NCBI GenBank assembly: GCA_964247975.1
Contig: CAXTWH010000001.1
Span: forward strand, 138,570 to 202,569
DNA length: 64,000 bases
Source of the DNA: KBS-96 sp964247975
GTDB taxonomy: Bacteria > Acidobacteriota > Terriglobia > Bryobacterales > Bryobacteraceae
Direction: 5' to 3'
Made by a program: the position numbers and the translations under genes. The notes beneath the pieces are model-generated. The model saw only the letters and a list, made by a program, of their open reading frames with translations, had not been told where the DNA came from and searched no databases. The stretch's first letter is position 1. Every line of letters begins with the position of its first letter. Of the stretch, positions 8,226 to 15,764 are shown piece after piece.

Positions 8226-8694
8226 ATTTCTGGAGAATCCTTTCTATGTAGCGCTTAATCTTCGCGTTCGCAATGTGCTTGAAATTCCAGGTAAGGAGGA
8301 AATCGCAGCGATAGAAGCTGGCACTTGCCATGTGGATGGCATCAACCTGCGCTTTCTGCGGCAATGGTCCTGTTGGCTCCAGCAATAGTTTCGCTATTTC
8401 CAGCATGGCAGGATTGGTTGGCAGAAGAGAAGCACTTCGAACAATGATCAAAAGTCTTTCCGCCATCGCGGGATCACCTTGCCGGCATTCCTCATAAGCG
8501 ATGGGCGAAGCCGCAAGAACGAAGCCGTCTCGATAAGCATCCCACCATTTACGGCTACTCTGCTGTTTGGCTGCGTTCAGGGCATCGCTGCTCTCTTTGG
8601 CTACGATGTGACTGATGAAGCTGGTTTCTAGGTAAACGAGCGGCTTTGTAGCTGCCAATTGATAGGCGCTCTCGCTGCTAAATTCATCCGGCAT
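8167..8694 (-). CDS. PIN-domain (VapC-like) ribonuclease/toxin family protein
   Basis: 175 residues. The segment TKPLVYLETSFISHIVA gives the first strand of a PIN domain, with Glu in the usual first acidic position (often Asp). Later come ECRQGD, a conserved internal acid region, and VDAIHMASASFYRCDFLLTWNFKHIAN, the typical D-x-x-H-x-A-(x)n-D-x-L-x-T-W-N-x-K-H ending of this PIN subgroup. Such proteins are Mg-dependent RNases. No classical VapB antitoxin is found upstream in the 246 bp to the tRNA; the only small partner is the overlapping downstream gene. It is the main cargo of the tRNA-bounded island. The N-terminal 16 residues before TKPL may be extra. Confidence 0.8.
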   Translation of the reverse strand: MPDEFSSESAYQLAATKPLVYLETSFISHIVAKESSDALNAAKQQSSRKWWDAYRDGFVLAASPIAYEECRQGDPAMAERLLIIVRSASLLPTNPAMLEIAKLLLEPTGPLPQKAQVDAIHMASASFYRCDFLLTWNFKHIANAKIKRYIERILQKYGYESPTICTPDELMGEMA

Positions 8695-8941
8695 GATATC
8701 TCATTTTAAGTGGCTGCTGACGACAAAAGAAGTAGTTTGCCTGCTGGAAAGGTTGAAAGGAGTGGACTGACACAAGCTTCGGCATATTTATCGCTCTTGG
8801 ATCGATACAAGCGGAGCGACATTAGACGTGCAACAAAACCACCGTTGAGCACAGCGCAAATAAAGGCTCAGCACAACTATGAACAAGCACCGTTTTACAG
8901 GTCACTCGCTTCGATTATGTTTTCTTTGGGTTAGGGAAATC

Positions 8942-9022
<81 letters not shown>

Positions 9023-9088
9023 TCAGTATGTTAGCAATGCGTGAATGGCAAGGTCAAGTTTTTCAGTTCTACCCCATACAATTACGAG

Positions 9089-9730
9089 ATGAGCATTCTA
9101 CGGCACCTTCTTTTGTTCTGGTTTTTCGCTTCTTGCGTTTTTGCTGAACCCCTTTCTCCTCCACCCTTGCGCTTACCGGCATCAACAAAACCGATTCGGT
9201 ACACAGCGAACCTGCATATTTTCCCAGGCCAGCCTCGGTTCATCGGATCAATTGCCATTAACACGCAAATTCTTCAGCAGACTTCCGTGGTTTGGCTGAA
9301 TGCAAGATCGCTGCAGTTTCAAAGCGCAACGGCACAAACCGGCTAAAACACAGGCGGCGGTTTTGTTGCGCTTACCGTTCCGCAGACTTATAAGCAGGCC
9401 GCGCTTTCATCACAGTCAACTATAACGGCGAAGTGAGAAGCACTTTAAACGACGGCGTATTCGAACAGCAATGAAACAATGACCATTACGAATTTACAAA
9501 ATTCGAACCGCTCACTGTACGTTAAGCGTTTTCCTGTTTTGATGAATCGTATTGAAAAGGGCTTTGGCAAATCATCCTGACTATTCTCTCTCAATTCCGC
9601 ACGTTCTCTGATATGCCGTTCCTGAAGAGAAGCAGCAAAATTAAAATTCAAACAGTCCACTTCAAGCCAACCAAATCGCTGTCTTCTTACCTAACAGCTT
9701 TCGCAGTCGGACCTTTGGACACGGCACAAT
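9089..9730 (+). pseudogene. Decayed M1-family aminopeptidase (N-terminal part only)
   Basis: A signal peptide (MSILRHLLLFWFFASCVFA) is followed by PPPLRLPASTKPIRYTANL and FIGSIAINTQILQQTSVVWLNARSL, the start of aminopeptidase N-like proteins. A TAA at 9344-9346 ends the frame. Further pieces follow in shifted frames: GGGFVALTVPQTYKQAAL, then YNGEVRSTLNDGVFEQQ, then FEPLTVR-stop-AFSCFDES (compare FEPLxARRxFPCFDEP in intact enzymes) and finally KPTKSLSSYLTAFAVGP. The order is collinear with M1 peptidases, but at least three frameshifts and several stops break it, and the HExxH zinc site that should come next is missing. The N-terminal 100 codons could still be translated but would be useless. 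Confidence 0.8.
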
Positions 9731-9758
9731 AAGACGGCTGCGATCAAATGATGTCTCA

Positions 9759-10547
9759 CTATCGAATGAGGCTGAAGCTTAAGGGACGCAAAATCGTATT
9801 GGTGATATTAGACACGATCTGCGAATCATGCACGTCGGGAGGCGAACTGATTTTTTTCCATTCCGGATCGCTTCCAAATTTTTTCCATAATTCTTCACGC
9901 GCCGTAAGATCGTCGAAGGAGAGCATATACACCAGATTGGGCATCTTCTCTCCGACGATGGTTTCGCCAAAGAAAACCGGGCGCATTCCCAAACGCTGAA
10001 AGATTCCGATCTCGCCTTCGTTAAACATCCGTACTTTACGCGCCAGCGTCACTTCCGTAGGCGATTCATAACGCCGCATCTCAAAATACCGCAATGGATG
10101 CTGGTCGGAAGCGTCGCTCAACAAAGGGCGCGGCATTCCGTTGAATGTTTTCAAGAGAATGCTTTCTTCGCGCTGGTACGGATACCCAACTGCGCCGCCG
10201 GAAACGGAAGGCGAAGGCTTATACCCTTCATCGGCAGCCAGTTTGCTCAGCGTACTTTCCATGTTTGCCAGGGAATCGTATTGAGTGACCGTCAGCAGAA
10301 AAGGCCCTTCACTCCCGATGTAATTGGTAAATGCGCCGACGAGTTTGGCTCCGGCCCGATTGAGCGCGGGAGCGTGAACATCACGCAGAAAATCAGTTAG
10401 GTGTTTACCTTGGTCTTCCGGGCTGGTGTGCAGCTGGTATTTTTTCAGCTCAAGAAAAACATTGGCGGCAGAAGGTTCGGCTGCCTGGGCCCCTAATTCC
10501 GACAAAGCGGACATGGCCACGCCAGTAAGAATATTTCGACGAGTCAT
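9759..10547 (-). CDS. NIPSNAP family protein, exported
   Basis: 262 residues starting MTRRNILTGVAMSALSELGAQA, a twin-arginine-like export signal. The mature part has two ferredoxin-like (dimeric alpha/beta barrel) repeats: FLELKKYQLHTSPEDQGKHLTDFLRDVHAPALNRAGAKLVGAF and later YFEMRRYESPTEVTLARKVRMFNEGEIGIFQRLGMRPVFFGE, followed by NLVYMLSFDDLTAREELWKKF. This pair is the NIPSNAP pattern. Family members have no settled biochemical role. Its 3' end faces the decayed peptidase. Apparently a single-gene unit; 70 bp separate it from the next gene on the same strand. Confidence 0.85.
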   Translation of the reverse strand: MTRRNILTGVAMSALSELGAQAAEPSAANVFLELKKYQLHTSPEDQGKHLTDFLRDVHAPALNRAGAKLVGAFTNYIGSEGPFLLTVTQYDSLANMESTLSKLAADEGYKPSPSVSGGAVGYPYQREESILLKTFNGMPRPLLSDASDQHPLRYFEMRRYESPTEVTLARKVRMFNEGEIGIFQRLGMRPVFFGETIVGEKMPNLVYMLSFDDLTAREELWKKFGSDPEWKKISSPPDVHDSQIVSNITNTILRPLSFSLIR

Positions 10548-10617
10548 CCCCTAGACTCTACAACAATCGCGTCTGCCAAAGCACTGTGTTATTGAACAAA
10601 AAGGCTGATCGGAAGTT

Positions 10618-11007
10618 TTATCGCTCTCGCATTGCCTGGATTAGCGCTTCCATATGGCTGAGGTATTTTTCGAACATTCTTCTTCCGGTAGCAGTCAGTT
10701 TGTATTCTGTGCGAGGAACGCGGCCTTCAAAAGATTTTGTGCAGGTAATGTATTCCGCTTCTTCCAGCCGTCGGGCATGAACGCTTAGATTGCCGTCAGT
10801 GGTTTGAAGCAGCTTTTTCAATTCGTTGAAAGTCAGGAATTCGTTCACTGCCAGCGCGCTGACAATGCCCAAGCGCATTCGCTCGTGTATAATCCGGTCA
10901 AAGTTAGGCAGGGCGCGGTCTGCAATCGAAGTACCAGCAGATTTAGCAGGCTTCGCGGGGCGGGACAGGCTCACCTTTTCGGTTTGAACAGCAGAAGACT
11001 TAGCCAC
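10618..11007 (-). CDS. Winged-helix transcriptional regulator
   Basis: 129 residues. After a Lys/Ala/Ser-rich leader comes a winged helix: ALPNFDRIIHERMRLGIVSAL, NEFLTFNELKKLLQTTDGNLSVHARRLEEAEYI, then the wing EGRVPRTEYKLTATGRRMFEKYL. This is the MarR/ArsR-like DNA-binding type commonly paired with a membrane protein in Acidobacteria. I use the GTG at 11007 because GGAGG lies four bases upstream and it overlaps the preceding stop by 8 bp; an ATG at 11028 gives seven more residues with no good ribosome site. Operon partner of the membrane protein upstream, whose expression it probably controls (inference). Confidence 0.82.
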   Translation of the reverse strand: MAKSSAVQTEKVSLSRPAKPAKSAGTSIADRALPNFDRIIHERMRLGIVSALAVNEFLTFNELKKLLQTTDGNLSVHARRLEEAEYITCTKSFEGRVPRTEYKLTATGRRMFEKYLSHMEALIQAMRER

Positions 11008-11608
11008 CGTACCTCCTTGCGATGACATACCCGAAAACGACGTGAAGAACGCCGAATCCGCCGATCATAAACCAATTTGCCCAATGTGGAGGCGTCAACA
11101 CAGCGGAAGCGCCCAACACCATAAAACATAATCCCATTACCGGCACAACCCGCACCGAGAAAGCCCCTGCCGTGGTAACGGCAACGCCATAAAGCAACAG
11201 CCATAATCCGGCAAACATCTCAAGGTGGCTTTGCTCGAATAATGCTACTGTTAAAACCCCGCCGGCAATCAACGGCGGCGCAAAACTCAGCAGTGCCCGC
11301 TTTCCCGGTCCGGAAGCAAGCGGAAGCGAAACCCTTCGTGCTTTCCAGCGCAAGGAACAAGCACCAATGGAAGCCGCAATCACGCCTTCCACTAACCAGA
11401 TAAAAAATTGAGTATGAAGCGAGCGCGCTTCGGCAAATAAACCCGCGATGATCGCGGTCCAGCCGATCGCAACTCCGCCCCAGCCCGGAACTGCGGTGAA
11501 AGCGGAAGCGCGCTCCATCGTGTCCCGGATAAACCGCAGATTGTCAGCCGCGCGCCGATCAATGGCAATCGGTCCGCGTGACACTCTGGCTTGGGAAGCC
11601 GTAGCCAT
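11000..11608 (-). CDS. Integral membrane protein of unknown function
   Basis: 202 residues with about five hydrophobic segments (for example WGGVAIGWTAIIAGLFAEA, FIWLVEGVIAASIGACSL, LLSFAPPLIAGGVLTVALF, GLWLLLYGVAVTTAGAFSV, MGLCFMVLGASAVL and a C-terminal segment). The N-terminus carries a conserved-looking cytoplasmic stretch, IDRRAADNLRFIRDTMERASAFTAVPG. It has no recognised catalytic motif. It is translationally coupled to the winged-helix regulator that overlaps its 3' end. Similar membrane protein plus small regulator pairs are widespread in Acidobacteria without known function. Confidence 0.75.
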   Translation of the reverse strand: MATASQARVSRGPIAIDRRAADNLRFIRDTMERASAFTAVPGWGGVAIGWTAIIAGLFAEARSLHTQFFIWLVEGVIAASIGACSLRWKARRVSLPLASGPGKRALLSFAPPLIAGGVLTVALFEQSHLEMFAGLWLLLYGVAVTTAGAFSVRVVPVMGLCFMVLGASAVLTPPHWANWFMIGGFGVLHVVFGYVIARRYGG

Positions 11609-11688
11609 GTGTCGAGTATAGGCTAGGAGCCTAAAAAGAGTAAAGTTTCAGTTTTTGATGTGCTTTGGGAAAGCAAGAACAATCACGT

Positions 11689-12654
11689 TCACTGTTGTTG
11701 CTGCATCTGCGCAAAGGCTAACTGCGGCGGGTCTGGCGCGCGCTCAATCAACACAGACCATTCTTCCGGAATAGGACGCGCTTGGTCCAGCGACGGCAGC
11801 TCACGCGAAGACTTCACCCGCACTCCGACCGTAAGCTCGCTTTCGGTTGGACCGCGATAAATTCCTCTAGTCGGCGGCACATCAGCGTAATCGCGTCCGA
11901 TAGCGGTTCGGATGTGGCGGTCTCCAGCAATCAGGGAGTTCGTCGGATCAAACCCAACCCAACCCAAATGCGGCAGTAAAGCTTCCACCCAGGCATGGCT
12001 TGCACCGTCAGTAGACCGGTCATGATCGCTGGAACGATGGTATAGATAACCGCTTACATACCGGCAGGGGATTTTTAACATGCGGACCAAGGCAATCATG
12101 ATATGCGCAAAATCCTGGCACACGCCTTTTTTCTGCTCCAAAGCCACATCAATCGGCGAGTCCACTTTGGTGCTTTTCGGCACATAATCAAAAATCCGAT
12201 AAAGAGCAAGATTGATATCGGTGACTACCGTCAAAGGATCATCGCGCCGTTCTACGCGAATGCTACGGGCCAGTTCCTGCAACAAGGGAGTAGGCTGGGC
12301 AAACTCGCTCGGCAGCAGCACTTCCCAATAATCGCCGTTATGCACCAGCGCGTCCAGCTCCCCCCAGGAATCCGGCGCAAGCGATGGCGGCAAAGCAATC
12401 ATGGGCTGCACTTCCACTGTGGATTCAGCAATAATCGCGAGTTGATTGTGTTTGCCCGGTACGTCGAAATGATGAATCTGATTGCCCAGGTGGTCGCGAT
12501 AAGAAAATACGCGGCAGCGCGGACTCACCGAAAGATGAAACATCAAACAGCGCTGCGCCTCATCACTGCGCGGGTGCATCCGGACTTCCATCACGCTTTC
12601 GCTGATAGGACTTTTGTAGCGAAACCGGGTCAGGTGCGAAACGGTGTAATACAT
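11689..12654 (-). CDS. Transglutaminase-like cysteine protease family protein
   Basis: 321 residues in two parts: an N-terminal beta domain of bacterial transglutaminase-like proteins (YYTVSHLTRFRYKSPISES, SYRDHLGNQIHHFDV) and a transglutaminase core. The triad is visible: Cys179 in KKGVCQDFAHIMI, His220 in GASHAWVE and Asp236 in VGFDPTN. Members are predicted to be cytoplasmic peptidases or amide-forming enzymes. It is the last gene of the ATP-grasp - Alpha-E - transglutaminase operon (5 bp after Alpha-E). This trio recurs in many bacteria and is thought, from comparative genomics, to make and cut a peptide or amide product whose identity is unknown. Confidence 0.9.
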   Translation of the reverse strand: MYYTVSHLTRFRYKSPISESVMEVRMHPRSDEAQRCLMFHLSVSPRCRVFSYRDHLGNQIHHFDVPGKHNQLAIIAESTVEVQPMIALPPSLAPDSWGELDALVHNGDYWEVLLPSEFAQPTPLLQELARSIRVERRDDPLTVVTDINLALYRIFDYVPKSTKVDSPIDVALEQKKGVCQDFAHIMIALVRMLKIPCRYVSGYLYHRSSDHDRSTDGASHAWVEALLPHLGWVGFDPTNSLIAGDRHIRTAIGRDYADVPPTRGIYRGPTESELTVGVRVKSSRELPSLDQARPIPEEWSVLIERAPDPPQLAFAQMQQQQ

Positions 12655-12659
12655 AAGAA

Positions 12660-13622
12660 CTAACCAGCCAAAGCGGACTCCACCGAATAATCAATAAACA
12701 GCCGGTAAATAAGCTGTTGAATTTCTAAACAAAGACGGATAATTTCACGCAGGAAAGCGCCGACGCCGGTTTCCAGAACTTCGTTCAAGTCCGCATAACA
12801 CAGCATGGCTTTCAAACGCCCCGATACCCTGTCGAGCGGCGCGGAACGCTTGCTGCCCCGGTGCTGCTGAATGGATTCCAAAGCTTCCTGCACCGATTCA
12901 ATGCAGAATCGAACCGTATGCGGAAATTCTTCATGCAGAAGCAGGAATTCCAGAATCCGCTCCGGCGTAATATCAGCGGTGTACACTTTGCAATACGCTT
13001 CAAAGGCGCTGCAGGATCGCAGCAATCCGATCCATTCCAGGTACTCATGCCCTTCAGGGTGTTTTGCCGCTGTGTCCCAGAATTCCGCCGTGTACACATC
13101 GAGCAGCGCGGCAATGCCGAGCGCCCGTTCCAGGCATCTGCCGGTCCGGATAAAATGCCAGCCTTCTCCGTGCAGCATGGTCGCTTCGCTTGCGCCCTGA
13201 AACAACTGCACGCCTTCCACCACCGATTGCAGAAACTCTGTTGGCGGCGCTTGATGCAGGTCCAGCAAATTGGCTTGCGTAATTTGATGATAAAGAATGT
13301 TTAATCGCTCCCACTGCTCGGAGCTGATTTCTTCGCGCACCTGCCGGGCATTTTCCCGGGCCGAGGTGAGGCAGGAAATGATTGAACTGGGGCAGGAAGT
13401 GTCTAACGAAAGACACTGCGCCAATTCATAAGGATCGCCTTTCCAGCGCATGTTCTTCGGAGAGCCTAACACGCGAATGACCCGTTGCCACCGACTGGTA
13501 TAGCTGGGCGCTGCTTCGTCCAGCATCAGGTTGAAATTGACATCAATCAGCCGCGCCGTGTAATTGGCTCGTTCCAGATAGCGACTCATCCAATACAAAC
13601 TGTCAGCAACGCGAGAAAGCAT
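12660..13622 (-). CDS. Alpha-E domain protein (DUF403)
   Basis: 320 residues, nearly all alpha-helical, starting MLSRVADSLYWMSRYLERANYTARLIDVNFNLMLDE, the characteristic Alpha-E domain opening with repeated Glu/Arg-bearing helices. Later parts include YLEWIGLLRSCSAFEAYCKVY and LLLHEEFPHTVRFCIESV, also conserved. It overlaps the ATP-grasp stop by one base (TAATG) and is followed 5 bp later by the transglutaminase gene. The family has no known catalytic site and is always tied to circularly permuted ATP-grasp enzymes, so a structural or carrier role in the same pathway is likely. Confidence 0.92.
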   Translation of the reverse strand: MLSRVADSLYWMSRYLERANYTARLIDVNFNLMLDEAAPSYTSRWQRVIRVLGSPKNMRWKGDPYELAQCLSLDTSCPSSIISCLTSARENARQVREEISSEQWERLNILYHQITQANLLDLHQAPPTEFLQSVVEGVQLFQGASEATMLHGEGWHFIRTGRCLERALGIAALLDVYTAEFWDTAAKHPEGHEYLEWIGLLRSCSAFEAYCKVYTADITPERILEFLLLHEEFPHTVRFCIESVQEALESIQQHRGSKRSAPLDRVSGRLKAMLCYADLNEVLETGVGAFLREIIRLCLEIQQLIYRLFIDYSVESALAG

Positions 13623-15121
13623 TAGGCTCCTTTTTCTTCAAGCTCCGGCTCCGGCCTGTTCAAAACCCAAGTGTCTTTGCTGCCGCCGCCCTGGGATGAG
13701 TTCACCACAATAGAACCCTTTCTTAAAGCAACGCGGGTTAATCCGCCCGGCACCACCGTTACCCGGTCTCCATATAATATGTAGGGCCGCAGGTCCACAT
13801 GCCGGGATTGAATCTGGTCATCGAGCAGGCAAGGCGCGCGGGAAAATAACAGTGTTTCCTGTGCAATGTAGTTTCGCGGATCAGCCTGAATCCGGCGCGC
13901 AAATTCTTCGCGCTCTTGTTCCGTGCTGTGCGGTCCGATCAGCATTCCGTAGCCGCCCGATTCACCGACTGCTTTCACCACCAACTTGTCGAGATTAGCC
14001 AGCACATGCTGCCGCTGCGCGTCATCGGTCAGCAGGTAAGTATCAACATTGTTGATGATCGGGTCCGCGCCCAGATAATATTTGATAATCTTCGGCACGT
14101 AAGCATATAAAGCCTTGTCATCGGCAATGCCGGTTCCTAGCGCATTCGCCAGCGTGACATTGCCCGCCCGGTAAGCGTTAAACAGCCCTGGGACGCCAAG
14201 AATGGAATCGCTTCGAAACGCCAGCGGATCAATAAAATCATCATCAATTCGCCGGTAGATCACGTCAATGCGCTGCAGCCCGGATGTGGTGCGCATGTAA
14301 ACCACGTTGTCATGCACAGCCAGGTCGCGCCCTTCCACCAATTCAATTCCCATCTGCCGCGCCAGATACGCATGTTCAAAATAAGCGGAATTATAAACGC
14401 CGGGCGTCAGCAGAACAATGGTCGGCTCAGGCCGGCCTTCCGGGGCTAGCGAGCGCAGCGTGGACAGAAGAACACGAGGATAATGCTCAATAGGTTGCAC
14501 CCCGTATTGCTGATACAACTGCGGGAAAATCCTCTTCATCACCATGCGACTGGTAAGCATGTAGGAAACGCCGCTCGGCACCCGCAGATTGTCTTCCAGA
14601 ACAACGAACTCGCCATTCTGCAAACGGATCAGATCAGACCCAATCACGGTGATATAGATGTTTCGCGGCACCTGGAGGCCAACCATCTGCCGCCGGAACT
14701 GACGGCAACTGTAAACCACTTCGCGCGGCACAACACCGTCGTTCAGGATTCGCCCCTCATGGTAAATGTCGTGCAGAAAATGGTTTAAAGCGATAATCCG
14801 TTGCTCAAGACCGCGTTCAATCTTGCGCCATTCGTCCGCCAGAATAATGCGCGGCACCAGATCATTCGGAAAAATGCGCTCAGTTCCTTCCTTTCGGCCA
14901 TATACCGTGAACGTAATTCCCTGGTGAAGAAATGACAAATCTGCTGAGTGTTTTCGCCGTTTGATCTCATCAGGCGAGAGCTGGTGGAAATACGCCAGCA
15001 GCGCTTCGTAATGGGGACGGGTTGTCCCATTGGACGTGAACATTTCGTCGTAAGCGCTATCAAGCTGGTAATTTTCAAAAGCCGGGGTAGCGAAGATATT
15101 CTCGTGTCCTGCCGAAACCAT
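13622..15121 (-). CDS. Circularly permuted ATP-grasp protein (DUF404/DUF407)
   Basis: 499 residues. DSAYDEMF near residue 22, the segment FTVYGRKEGTERIFPNDLVPRII, the ligand-binding stretch FVVLEDNLRVPSGVSYML and the C-terminal KAVGESGGYGMLIG and RVTVVPGGLTRVAL are the landmarks of the circularly permuted ATP-grasp family. ATP-grasp enzymes join a carboxylate to an amine using ATP; here the substrates are unknown. First gene of the operon with Alpha-E and transglutaminase genes. GAGG lies about 10 bp before the ATG. Cytoplasmic, full length. Confidence 0.93.
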   Translation of the reverse strand: MVSAGHENIFATPAFENYQLDSAYDEMFTSNGTTRPHYEALLAYFHQLSPDEIKRRKHSADLSFLHQGITFTVYGRKEGTERIFPNDLVPRIILADEWRKIERGLEQRIIALNHFLHDIYHEGRILNDGVVPREVVYSCRQFRRQMVGLQVPRNIYITVIGSDLIRLQNGEFVVLEDNLRVPSGVSYMLTSRMVMKRIFPQLYQQYGVQPIEHYPRVLLSTLRSLAPEGRPEPTIVLLTPGVYNSAYFEHAYLARQMGIELVEGRDLAVHDNVVYMRTTSGLQRIDVIYRRIDDDFIDPLAFRSDSILGVPGLFNAYRAGNVTLANALGTGIADDKALYAYVPKIIKYYLGADPIINNVDTYLLTDDAQRQHVLANLDKLVVKAVGESGGYGMLIGPHSTEQEREEFARRIQADPRNYIAQETLLFSRAPCLLDDQIQSRHVDLRPYILYGDRVTVVPGGLTRVALRKGSIVVNSSQGGGSKDTWVLNRPEPELEEKGA

Positions 15122-15205
15122 ACGGTCGTATCCTCAATGATCTCTTCGGACTAGGAAGGAAAAACTGAGCGTATCACAACTGATTTTGACCGAATGTTAA
15201 AAAAT

Positions 15206-15754
15206 CTACCAGCCCATTCGCTCCCGCAGGTTTGCAATTTGAGCCAAATGATGCTGGCTATGCCAGGCATATAAAGCCACTGCTTTACGCAGCGAAACAG
15301 GCCCTAGTTCAGGATGCTGAAACGCGCGTTGCCAATCATCAATCGTTAACTCTTTTAACAGCAGAACCCAGCGGGCATGTAAAGCTCCCAGTAAGCGAAG
15401 CGAAATCTCGGGTGGGGCCATGCGAGCATCCGGCAGAAGCGCCCAATCCTTTTCTTCGTAGGTTTTGATGACGGGATTATCTTCGGCCAGCGCCCAACGG
15501 AACCGCAGATAACTGTGCATGTGGCTATCGGCTAAGTGATGCACCAGTTGACGCACCGTCCAGCCTTCTGGCCGGTAAGCAGTATCAAGCTGTGCTTCGT
15601 TTAGATCCTCAACAATCTTGCGCAGTTCAACCGGCAAAGCTTCCAGCACAGCAATAAAGGTAGGGATATCTTCCGCAACTGTCGCTTCACGGAATTGAAA
15701 TTTTCCAACCGGATAACGCAGTTGTTCTATTTGTTCAGGAACAGCGGTGCTCAT
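15206..15754 (-). CDS. DinB/YfiT-like metal-dependent transferase family protein
   Basis: 182 residues from the ATG at 15754 (MSTAVPEQIEQLRYPVGKF, a YfiT-like opening). The four-helix DinB fold shows three metal-binding histidines: one in VRQLVHHLADSHMHSYLRF and one in LYAWHSQHHLAQI, with a conserved GWTVRQLVHHLADSH block. Family members include putative bacillithiol S-transferases and uncharacterised hydrolases; Acidobacteria are not sure bacillithiol makers, so substrate is open. An upstream in-frame extension to 15928 lies inside the neighbouring hydrolase gene and is rejected. The gene begins 11 bp after the stop of that hydrolase, so the two are probably cotranscribed. Confidence 0.88.
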   Translation of the reverse strand: MSTAVPEQIEQLRYPVGKFQFREATVAEDIPTFIAVLEALPVELRKIVEDLNEAQLDTAYRPEGWTVRQLVHHLADSHMHSYLRFRWALAEDNPVIKTYEEKDWALLPDARMAPPEISLRLLGALHARWVLLLKELTIDDWQRAFQHPELGPVSLRKAVALYAWHSQHHLAQIANLRERMGW

Positions 15755-15764
15755 TTGATACAGC

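Noticed and set aside
8710..8934. 74-residue plus-strand frame inside the tRNA-bounded island
   Set aside because: Looked for a VapB-type antitoxin here on both strands; no DNA-binding motif or ribosome site found.
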